The notes under the pieces were generated by a model that ran no database searches, had not been told where the DNA came from, and saw nothing but the letters and a program-made list of their open reading frames with translations. This document shows positions 55,446 to 64,000 of a stretch of DNA of 64,000 nucleotides, piece by piece. The position numbers and the translations under genes are program-made. Source of the stretch: Fasciola hepatica (taxonomy: Eukaryota > Platyhelminthes > Trematoda > Plagiorchiida > Fasciolidae); assembly GCA_948099385.1 (NCBI GenBank), contig CANUEZ040000020.1, positions 2,326,501 to 2,390,500 on the forward strand. Direction: 5' to 3'. How positions within the stretch are numbered: position 1 is the first letter of the stretch; each line of letters starts with the position of its first letter.

Positions 55446-55789
55446 CACCCAGCGCTCTGCCGAACTGGGTGCAATAGGAGCATGGTCTGTGCCAGTGTCG
55501 CCTTGACCTCTGGGAACGCTACTCTTGCGGCATACGTAAGCGACATCTTACGTGGATTGCTAGAAGTAGATCGGTAATGTAAGCAAACGTTCGCGGCATG
55601 GGCTATGAAACGACGATAGAAGTTAACTAACCCCAAAAATGCTTCAAGCTCGTTGATTGGGGACAACGCTGCGTGATATAGATTAGCACGCACTACTACT
55701 ATTCCATTTGCGGACGAACGTTGAGATAGTAGCGTCGAATTTGGGAAATGTTCATGCATGCTCGACAATGTGGTTAGCGAGCCATCCAT
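55439..55789 (-). pseudogene. CsRn1-like RT thumb/RNase H start, second element
   Basis: INELEAFLGLVNFYRRFIAHAA is the FLGxxNYYRRFI block after the RT thumb, then VAFPEVKATLAQTMLLLHP, the AFxxxKxxLxxAxxLxHP block. The RNase H core is missing. Confidence 0.7.
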
Positions 55790-56800
55790 ATAGACATGAA
55801 CAAGTTCCAGGTCTCGTGTAATGCTATCGATAAAGCTCTGGAATGTCCGAGCAGCATTTCACAAACCAAAATGCATGCGTAGGAACTCAAGCAGACCAAA
55901 AGGTGTCTTAACAGCGGTTTTCTCGACATCTTCAATGGTGACTGAGATCTGGTAATATGCTTGCACCAAATCGATTTAAGAAAGTAAAGCCGTGCCGTGA
56001 AGTGGTGCCGTGATTTGGTGTACGTGCGATATCGGATAATTGTTGTAACGGGTTACCGAATTTAGTGCGTGATAGCCGCCACATGGTTGCCAGCATATCC
56101 CGCTTAGAAGACTTCGTTGGTTAGGGCACGTGTTACGTATGGCAGACACACGCCTACCGTACCGTGCCCTATTTTCTGTTCCTCCTCGAGAGTGGAAGAA
56201 ACCACGTGGAGGTCGACATATGACTTCGCAATGAGGAGTGAGAAAATGTACAGCGAACATGGGAAAAGTAGGTGCCTCACGCCTTCGTGGTTGGGGTCCA
56301 AAAGATCCGTCAACCAGTTGGCTGAAGACACTGAACGATATGGCACCGAACCGCAAACAGTGGCGATCGTGTTGTCGCTTTCTGTCAAATCACAATGATT
56401 GATCAATGTGTGTTTGTACAGTTAGGCTGTGTATTCCGTGTGTTGGCTGTTAGGGCGTTCTTTGCTTTTCCCTCCCGTGAAGGTCCACTCCAAGCCCATC
56501 TTGTATATTAAAAACTTTCTAATTCAACGTGCAACATGATGAGAAAGGCAGTGGTCAGTGGGGCTTGCCTAGCTCTTTGACGCTGTACGATGATTATGAT
56601 GATGCCATCTTTTCTGAGAACCATCTGTAGAGGTGAGGCCCATGGACTTTGAGAAGGACGAACGATACCTTTGGAAAGTAAAGTGTCGCACTCACATTTG
56701 GCGAAAGCCAGTTTGTCTGGTGCCAGTTTGTGAGGTCGTGCCGTGGCTGGTGGTCCGTTATTGACCATAGGATGTGCCACACGATCGGTCACTGTATCTG
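55790..56800 (-). pseudogene. CsRn1-like RT, second element, interrupted
   Basis: Before the interruption: KLAPDKLAFAKCECDTLLSKGI and SQSPWASPLQMVLRKDG. After it: WQPCGGYHALN, HVHQITAPLHG, KTAVKTPFGLLEFLRM and LVHVYMDG. The catalytic YIDD region is degenerate (VYMD). 56101-56608 is an inserted RTE 3' end. Several stops. Confidence 0.75.
56101..56608 (+). mobile_element. 5'-truncated RTE 3' end inserted in gypsy RT
   Basis: Closely matches 54188-54690 of RTE B, from the LRWLGHVLRM block to the tail (GATGATTATGATGAT at 56589-56604). It is about 0.5 kb, the usual fate of a 5'-truncated LINE. It separates the KDG and WQPCG blocks of the gypsy RT. Confidence 0.85.
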
Positions 56801-56814
56801 GCTCTTCAAGTGGT

Positions 56815-57222
56815 TCAGTCAAAATGGGGAATTTTATAAAGAAAGACTGAAAATCGTGAGAAATGTTGAAAAACAAACCTGAATAGGCGTGCCTCGAGAT
56901 CCGTAAATCTGATATCCGACGAAGGATCGATAAGCTGCTGCCTACGTGACTCAACAAGTAATTCATAGTGCTGCGGAAAATCGACTCCCAGTACGTCTGT
57001 GGGAATGTCCGCAAGGATGAACTTCCACAAATACCGTCGTCGTGGTCCCAGGTTGACCGCAGGTTGTCTCGTGCCGTAGGTATTAGTGGAGGAACCATTC
57101 GCCGCAGACAGCCGAAACAAAGAAGCTTGTGGCTTGTCTTTGCCAACCGGAAAGACAGAATCTGAGGCCCCAGTATCAACCAGGAACCTAGCGCTAGTAC
57201 ACAAATCATGCACGTAGAACAA
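56815..57222 (-). pseudogene. CsRn1-like protease, second element
   Basis: FLVDTGASDSVFPVG (active-site DTG) and LADIPTDVLGVDFPQHYEL (the ILGxDFL strand) define the retropepsin. A frame shift near 56910 moves into the RT linker. Confidence 0.75.
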
Positions 57223-57299
57223 GCGGCCAACCTGAGACTGGTTGCCGGCGAGTACGGCCGCTTGTACTCACCGGTAGAGGCGTTTCCCGCAGCATATGA

Positions 57300-57353
57300 A
57301 CACGACTGTCTGCATCTACGGGCGGCTGGTTTAAAAATGCGGTGGAACCAACA
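57300..57353 (-). other. CHCC Gag zinc motif, second element
   Basis: The minus-strand translation CWFHRIFKPAARRCRQSC has the spacing C-x2-H-x9-C-x3-C, identical to the motif at 40686-40739 despite different intervening residues. Confidence 0.8.
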
Positions 57354-57456
57354 AAAACCGCTGGCAGGATTTGCAGGTTTGGTAGACGCAGGTGAGGCTG
57401 ATTCACGGTGGACGTGGGCAGTGGAGGGCTCCCATCCGTGCCTTTGCTTGCGTGGA

Positions 57457-58122
57457 CTACTTCGAGGGGTAGGCTATTCCACTGTCTGCAGAAGGCAGTC
57501 GGCGATGGACGGGTCGAGAGGGCTGAGGCCTTTCCGGTGATTCGTCCAGATCAGCATCCCAATGATTGCGTGATGTCGTGGCGATGAGGGGGTTAGCCCC
57601 ATTGCCGTCACGGGCGACAATCTGGTCAGCCACGGAGGCTGCTCGTTCCAAGAAAGAATCCTCGAAGAGAGCAGTAACGATGGTCTGAACATGAAAAGGC
57701 AACGAATCCAGCCACATTACCTCAACTTTCTCCGACTCCATATCGGCGGGCCCTGCCAGGGACCGGAGGTGAGCTAGGTGACGGCTGGGTTTAGTGTCAC
57801 CAATGGGGTGCCGTGCAGCTAAGCATAACAAGCGTTTCTCCCGGGAAGATGGGAAATGCCGAAGAATGGCCTGCTTAAGCCGATCATACAACTGCTCCCG
57901 AGGAGGATTTGGGACTGAGTCCCTAACTGAGGCGATGACGTCACCAAGGGCTGCCCCTAAGGCGTAGAACATTTGGCGTTGGCCGCATATCCTACGTGTC
58001 TCAAATTGCAACTCTGATGCTGCGAACCAAACCTCAGGATCGTGTGGTATAAATGCCACTGGTTTGAACGTTACGAAAGGTAACGTGAGATCCGTGTCGA
58101 GCGGTATTTTATCCTCAGCCAT
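57457..58122 (-). pseudogene. CsRn1-like Gag, second element
   Basis: The likely start is the Met in TMAEDKIPLD near 58122; the open frame extends upstream to 58185 without support. FIPHDPEVWFAASELQFETRRI matches the W-F capsid block, followed by ALGAALGDVIASVRD, YDRLKQAILRHF and VEVMWLDSLPFHVQTI. It is about 220 residues long, open to a stop at 57457. The zinc motif lies beyond, in another frame. Confidence 0.75.
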
Positions 58123-58244
58123 GGTTACGTTGCCAAAATATAGTAAAAAATGTATATCGTGCAGCAAAATGAGGACGTAAAACAACGAAAATCACAGACT
58201 CATCGAATTGGCAAATAATACAGGAGGAAAACGGGCTCACGAAT

Positions 58245-58624
58245 ATAGAAGACGTTCGAGTGCGGTTTATGAATGTGTTTTCTATGAGGTCTCACAGATA
58301 CCAACGAAATCCCCTCTACGGAACAAATAGAGAAGACACGAGTCGGTGGACAAATGCGGGAGTGTATTCTGTGTATCGTGGTATCGAAACAATACCGATA
58401 CGAGAAATACACGAAATACAAGCGAACGCTGCGACAAGGCGGAAGGCAAACCGAGTGTGTGCACAGTCGGCGAGAAACCGAAAGCGAACGTGAATCAGAA
58501 ACGAGGTCGACGTAAACCTCAGAAGGGTTAGTTCAGATAAACGTACGCAATCGAACAAAACAATATAATCAAAACCAAGCGTCAGAAAAGATCGTGGAAA
58601 AAATAAATCAAAAATGATGTCCAG
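58245..58624. other. Possible 5' LTR remains of the second CsRn1-like element
   Basis: It lies immediately outside the primer-binding-like site. No matching second LTR is in the window, so the end is not defined. No coding motif. Confidence 0.3.
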
Positions 58625-58768
58625 AGAATGGTCATTTTCTCAGCACCATCAAGGTCACTACAAACACGTTATGAGACTCCCTTCAAGCGGCTGTTAACTT
58701 TGTCGACAGAACATCCGGTCACAATGATGTCATGTAAATATACAATCGTTCCTTCTAACGTTGCTGAC
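58625..58768 (-). mobile_element. Ty3/gypsy RT scrap
   Basis: The minus-strand translation GTIVYLHDIIVTGCSVDKVN matches the catalytic VYLDDIIVTG box with His in place of the first Asp. An RTE tail is inserted directly next to it. Confidence 0.6.
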
Positions 58769-58880
58769 ATCATAATCATAACCATCGTACAGCGTCGAAG
58801 AGTTAGGCAAGCCCCACTGACAACTGCCTTTCTCATCATGTTGCACGTAGAATTAGACAGGTTGGAGACATGGGACATCC

Positions 58881-59479
58881 TTATCGAACACCACTGGTCG
58901 TTTCGAGCGTACTGTATGGTTCACCGTGAACCCTTACACGGCGAGAAGTATGGGAATACAATGATCTCAGTAGGTTCACGAACTTCTGGGGGATACCTTT
59001 TCGATTAAGAGCACTAAAAAGCGCTGTTCGATCCACTAAGTCAAACGCGCCCTTCACGTGTGAGAAAACCATTCTTGTTGGTCGACAGTGCATGTGATGC
59101 ATTTTTAGTATTCGGTGAAGAATAAAATCTGGTCGATGCGTTCTTGACCTGGACGAAATCCGGCCTGTTGTTCGCGGGTGTTCCTCTCGCAAGTGGGTGT
59201 AAGGCGGTGCAGCAGAATCGAGGCTAATACCTTGGTGACTATCGGAATTAAGCTAATCCCACGATGATCACTACAGTCATTGCGTATTCCCTTCTTGAAG
59301 ATGGGAACAATCAATGACTCGCCCCATAATAATGGAAAACGCTCCTCGTCCCAAATGTCACAGATCAAGATGGTGGTTTTATCAGAACATTTCCACCCAT
59401 TTTGAAAAGAACTCGGAAAGTTCGTTGGGACTGGCCACTTTCCCACATTTAAGTAGTCAGACGCTCGATTCTGCTTCAA
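58881..59479 (-). pseudogene. RTE E reverse transcriptase remnant
   Basis: Two frames (59105-59479 and 58881-59192) cover the RT fingers to palm. The palm after the GVRQGCP position, including the YADD box, is deleted, the sequence passing directly to the 3' UTR. Confidence 0.7.
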
Positions 59480-61060
59480 CCACCCAAGGAGTCGCAGTTG
59501 TTGACACGGGAGTAACTACACCAGCGTGCGACCAGCTAAACTGTTCTTTGAAGTACTCGGCCCAACGGTCAAGCCTTTGCTATTTGCTATGGATGGGTTC
59601 TCCATTCCTATCGCAAATCGTTTCACTGACCTGGATGCGCCGTCCACCGGTGTCACGAATAAGTTTGAACATTCTTTGACTGTTACCTGAAGCAGCTGCT
59701 ATTTCCATTTCTTCGGCTACCTTGACCCACCAATTTTCGCGATCCTTCTTAAGGCTTTTCATAACTTGCCTTTGCAGCTTTCTCCGCATCTTATTCATCT
59801 CCTTACAGTTCGAGAGCTGGCGCTTTTGCTCCATTATACTCAGCAATTCTTGCGAGATCCAGTGTCTTTGATGGACAACGGATTTAGGACCACAGGCAAA
59901 ATCTGCTGCAAAGTGCATCGCCTGTTTGATATGAGCCCAATGCTCATCTACATTACTGTTTGTCGTAGATCCTAGCTCATGTGCTAACTTCCGCTCATAC
60001 CGGGTGCGTACTTGTGTATCACACATACGTTGCACGGCTAACCGGGTCTGCGGTTTGCGACGATGACCATGGAGCTGGAGCGATAATCGCATTAAAACTA
60101 ATGCATGCTCCGACTCTACGTACGTGGACCAGTAAGATCTGCAGTTCTGAACAGAACTGCGCCACTGGTACCTTACTTCGATGTGATCGATCTGGCTTAG
60201 AGTACCTGAAGAGTTAGAGCGCCATGTCGCTGTGCGACGCGAACTGTGTCGGAAATTGGCGCTAGACAGGAATAACCGATTGTCTGCACAAAACTGGAGA
60301 AGTCTATCCCGGTTATCTGTGCGTTGAGTGGGTAAGGCAAAACTCCCACCTAAACAAGTTCCTGAAGCACTAAGCTTGCCAACTTGTGCATTGAAGTCAC
60401 CAGCTAGCACTACAATGTCAGAACCTTTGCTCGTGCGAACGAGGGTGATGAGTTCATCATAAAAATCATCTTTCTGCGTGTCACAGCTGCAGTCTGTTGG
60501 AGCGTACGCCGAGATCAAAAACAAATTGCGCTTAACACAACTATCCTTTCGAACGTCGACTGACCCCTGGAGTTTTACAGCACGCAAACGGCTGTTAACC
60601 GGGATCCGGTCTAAAAGGGCAGCCCTAGCCTTGTCAGTCAAGACTATTCCTACACCACGTTGAACCGTAGCTCTAGCTACTTCGTTTCTTGAAGTGCGCA
60701 GTAAATACCTCGATGCGATTCCAGGAGCAGTTAGTTGAATCACTGCTCGAATCCTGTATACGCGTTTCACTTACGCAGCAGACATCAATCTTCAGAGAAT
60801 CTATTGTGAGGGCTAGGCACGCCTGCTGACTGGCCTGCATGAGTGTACGCACGTTGAAGGAGCCGAGATTCAGAGGCTGACGAGGCCTGAGAAAATATGA
60901 GTTATCAGACACAGGATTATTCTCAACATTATTTGACAGTGAATCGTTGCGAGTATCGACCGCGTTATCAGTGGGAGTATTATGGGTGGATAGATGGGGC
61001 AAAGAGGGGTGGTTAGGGACAGAAGACAAATGTTGAATAAAAGAGGGGGAACTCTGGGCA
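59479..61060 (-). repeat. Palindrome II, right arm
   Basis: The inverted match to 51308-52889; the spacer between arms is 6.6 kb and contains the rest of RTE B, the second gypsy and smaller fragments. Confidence 0.9.
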
Positions 61061-61065
61061 GGCAT
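59580..61065 (-). pseudogene. RTE E endonuclease and linker
   Basis: The inverted twin of 51300-52788. The 396-codon frame 59580-60770 has the same translation as 51598-52788, including the SEH change, the frame break before it and the same terminal stop. A 130-codon frame (60673-61065) holds the SFNVRTLMQ and VSETRIQDS blocks. Confidence 0.85.
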
Positions 61066-62399
61066 GATTGTATCTTCGGCTTGAATAAGCCATCCTGTAT
61101 AGCTCTTTGGGTCCTAGAGGCACACGAACCATCACATCGAATCCAGGTGCAGTCGTGCTGTGCAAATTAGAGGAAAACCCCGGGGAAGTTTCAGTTCCAT
61201 GCTGCTCGGCGACCAGTCGATACTGGCTACAGGTTTGCGCGTGTGAATAAGTTCGGTGTTAGACACGGTTGAAGATGTATCGATCAAACCTCTACCCTAC
61301 GGCAGATTGTAAAGCACAGCCCTACCTTCCGTAGGTCGTGAAATGTACCCTTCAGTCACTTTGCCGATTTAAGGAATCCCAATAATATCGATCATACTAA
61401 GTAGCTTAAACCAAAACGTACACAATTTTTGCAGAAATGTAGGTCATCGTAAAATTTTCATTGTTCAGATATAGGTCAGTTTAAAAATACGTGCTAATTC
61501 CACAACTCAGTGTTCACTGACAACAGTGAGGACATCGATAACGCGTTTTTGATCGATATGCGCGTTCCAGCACGTGAATCAACGCCTCGGAAACAATCAA
61601 TGATAAACCGCTGTCTAATGAGTATGTACAGAATTTTCCGGAATCAATATGAAAACGGATCTGGAAAGCGGCCATAGTCAACATGAAAACGAAAGCAGTT
61701 TATGCGAAGAAAATTGGCAACAACGAGATTGACGTAGCTTGTCACCGTGACAATCAAATGGTACCGGAATAAGATAGCACCCACGAGGATTTGAAAAAAG
61801 CCACTGCTAAACTAGACGCTGGGTAAAAGCAAGGTGTTGTGCTCCAAGGATCAAAGCCGTCGCCGGAGAAGTGACTTGAGCTACAATTGTGAAGTTTCTA
61901 AATTATCTCTTCGTCACAACAACACAATGGGCTTGCGGTTCTATAGCATACACTCAGCGTATTCCCACAAATGTATTAATGTAAAAGCCTGGGGAAAAGG
62001 ATATTTAAAACCCTACTAACAGCAACAGAAAAATGCAGATTGATTTTAACCGGTATATTCGGATCACTGAGGACAGAAAAACAACATTTCAGAGCAAACA
62101 AACTCACCAAAAGTGAAATAACGGTGCGTATTCAGGCACGCACCAAACGACGCAGCTTGAATCGTATGAGGCTGTGACAAGCATGCTGCTGTCGTGCGAA
62201 TAAACAGCGCACGAAATCCGATGATAATGACCTGATCGAAGAATTGCAATGAGATTGAACGGTTTCTCCGACTGAAAACAAATTATTATGGGAAATGCTG
62301 ATGTGATTTTATCATCAACAACAATAACATCGTATTCAAAAGCAGAAACCATTCAGCATTACGAATTCTTAAGAAACCGGTCTTTGATAACGGAAATTG

Positions 62400-62403
<4 letters not shown>
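61066..62403. other. Unassigned sequence
   Basis: No long frame and no recognisable domain on either strand. Confidence 0.5.

Positions 62404-62474
<71 letters not shown>
62404..62474. repeat. (TA)n microsatellite
   Basis: About 70 bp of TA dinucleotide broken once by a C near 62458. Confidence 0.95.
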
Positions 62475-62739
62475 CATGAGATTATAAAATACGATGTGCT
62501 CGTGTTTACCAGTTCAGACAGAAGACTAGATTGTGAGATGCAAGTACTGCTTTGAATTTCTTAAACCAAGCACGTGAAACAAGCAAATTCGTGATCAATT
62601 GAGGCACAAAGCAACACAGAAGCAATCGACAGTGTAGAACGACTTAGGGGGCGATTCAGAAAATCTGATTGGCAAATCTTTCCCATCTGCTTTGATAATC
62701 GCGATTAAGGGGACGCGGCGTTTGAAATTTCTTAGATGA

Positions 62740-63990
62740 GTTCTGTAATCTAGGCAGTTGTATTTCACCCGGAGGTCGGATATCGGATGAACTGTCTTCG
62801 TGTGTACAGGAGGCTCATTTGACACTTGCAAACCCCAGCCTTCTATTCGTTCCGAAAATTGGCTACTGCGGATGGAGGATACTCAGGGATTGTCGGTATA
62901 TGAACACCGAATTTCTCGTAAAATTGATCGAATCTGGTAGAAATACTGCGTCAGCAATGCTGAGGTTTGGCACAGAATAATAGGCACGCAAATCAAATCA
63001 GATGAAACACTTGAGCTCACCGGGTCTAAGTGGCTAGGGCATGTGTTACGCACGTCCCCGGATAGGATACATCTATGCACAACAGTAACTGAGGGGGTAA
63101 TGGTTAAAGGATGAGCAAAGGTGGCCAGTTCACGAGTTGGGAGAAACGTATGAAAAGTCAAACCAAAGGACTTGATCATGTAGTGAGTGTTAGACTTCTT
63201 GAGTGGAGTCCGAAAGATCCCTCCACTCAGATACATCGGAGGATAAGGTTTTTGTCGCAATCAATAGCTCTCTTGCGTTCACAAGCTTCCTTCACCGAAC
63301 AGATTATATTTGTGGTTCTCTCCCTATTCTTGTTTTTGCTCATTATTTCCGATTGAGGCTGCCGCTAAGAGACAACAGTCAAAACCGCCGCACTCAGTGC
63401 GTGGTTAATGGTTGCTTGGACCGAAATGACGTTGTGGCAGACTGTTTCCAATCCTTGAATGTGAGCAGTCGAAGCCGAGTTCTGTAATCTCTCACCCGAG
63501 TTTAACACGAGAAGTGGTATGCGTCAGGGTTGTCTTCTATTGCCCTTTTCTAACTTTGTGATTGACGTGGTTCTTGAGATAGCCCTATCCTCGTGTGAGA
63601 ATAGCGGCATCGATCTGTGATCAGCTGGTAAACTGCCAGACTTAGAATACGCGGATAATTTGCTTCTAAATGGAGATTCAGATAAGTCGCAAGTTTCGGA
63701 AGATGGCCTAAACAAAAGTGTGACAATTATTTGGATGCGCATTGCACTTTGAAAGTGTAAAATGCTGCTTCAGGACTGGGTTGACTCTACAGTAGACTCT
63801 TTACTGGTAGGAGAAGCCCCAGGTATAGTAGATAAATTCGGTTCCCTCAGTAGTCACATCTCGCCCGATGGTCGGATATCGGAACAAATATCGTCGCTCA
63901 TATCGAAGTGGAGTTTAACTCTTGCCAGTTTTAACCATTTAGGGCGCTGGCGTGACATCTGACTGTCCTTCAGTCTGGTGTGTGTACCGC
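62740..63990 (+). mobile_element. RTE-like LINE F fragments
   Basis: A carboxy-end piece comes first: GGRISDELSSCVQEAHLTLAN (about 62770), then KWLGHVLRTSPDR-like and LEWSPKDP blocks (63030-63230). A second RT piece follows at 63490-63960: SGMRQGCLLLPFSNFVIDV, LEYADNLLL (YADD altered to YADN), KCKMLLQDWV and SHISPDGRISEQ. The two pieces are in non-collinear order, so at least two copies are involved. They are most similar to RTE A. The window ends inside the second. Confidence 0.65.
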
Positions 63991-64000
63991 GGTTGTTAGA

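Larger units (their letters stand above)
55439..58250 (-). mobile_element. Second CsRn1-like Ty3/gypsy retrotransposon, partial
   Basis: The minus-strand order is primer-binding-like site (58233-58242, compare 41595-41604), Gag (58122 down), CHCC zinc motif, protease, RT and RNase H start. The RT is interrupted by a truncated RTE copy (56101-56608). Integrase and the 3' LTR are absent; the element stops near 55440 against a CR1 scrap. It differs substantially in sequence from the element at 33-42 kb, so it is a separate family of the same clade. Confidence 0.8.
58767..61065 (-). mobile_element. RTE-like LINE E, chimeric
   Basis: From 61065 to about 59479 it is nearly identical to RTE B. From 59478 to 58881 it is a clearly diverged copy of the RTE RT (FKKGIRNDCSDHRGISLI, QQAGFRPGQERIDQI, GAFDLVDRTALF, VNLLRSLYSHTS) which then jumps to the 3' UTR and tail (58767-58787). 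The sudden change in similarity suggests gene conversion or a junction of two copies. Confidence 0.8.

Noticed and set aside
1..64000. CRISPR arrays, bacterial operons, Shine-Dalgarno sites, prophage
   Set aside because: No regularly spaced short repeats, no prokaryotic gene density; all recognisable proteins are eukaryotic transposon proteins.

Overview
The window looks like a repeat-dense stretch of a flatworm genome, most likely a trematode. The reasons are two Ty3/gypsy elements whose Gag carries the unusual C-x2-H-x9-C-x3-C zinc motif known from the CsRn1 clade of liver flukes, CR1-like and RTE-like LINEs of the kinds abundant in flukes, a BEL/Pao element, and a 39-nt GT-AG intron, a size common in flatworms. 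I recognise no conserved host gene. Almost every long open frame is a piece of a mobile element, and most are broken.

Layout. 1-2.8 kb: little recognisable, apart from one ORF1-like fragment. 2.8-12.8 kb: a large palindrome, with arms 3557-7299 and 9081-12822 carrying the same broken Ty3/gypsy pol, and a smaller inverted repeat (2783-3015 / 7305-7537) flanking the left arm. 12.5-16.8 kb: a decayed BEL/Pao element on the minus strand between two copies of an LTR-like sequence. 16.8-24.8 kb: one long pyrimidine-rich LINE ending in AATAAA and a (TTA)n tail. 24.8-30.1 kb: a possible gypsy gag scrap and several CR1 pieces. 30.4-43.3 kb: three nested insertions. A CR1 LINE with a PHD-finger ORF1 is split by a CsRn1-like LTR retrotransposon (33243-42149, target duplication AGGT), whose 3' LTR is split by a MULE DNA transposon (33647-37257, 9-bp target duplication GATTTATTT). 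43.3-46.4 kb: mostly unassigned. 46.4-64 kb: a tRNA-headed SINE-like unit and at least six RTE fragments in both orientations, a second CsRn1-like element interrupted by a truncated RTE, and a second palindrome (51308-52889 / 59479-61060) made of one broken RTE endonuclease region.

How the parts work together. They are successive parasites rather than a pathway. The MULE transposase is the only long, undamaged catalytic protein (catalytic D-D-E, CxxH and SWIM motifs present; a short upstream exon supplies the start codon). Downstream, in the same frame, lie the remains of a PHD finger in which two UGA codons sit exactly at zinc-ligand cysteine positions. The nested insertions and target duplications give a clear order of events: CR1 first, then gypsy, then MULE. 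The two palindromes copy already broken elements, so they arose by local inverted duplication (or assembly error), not by independent insertion.
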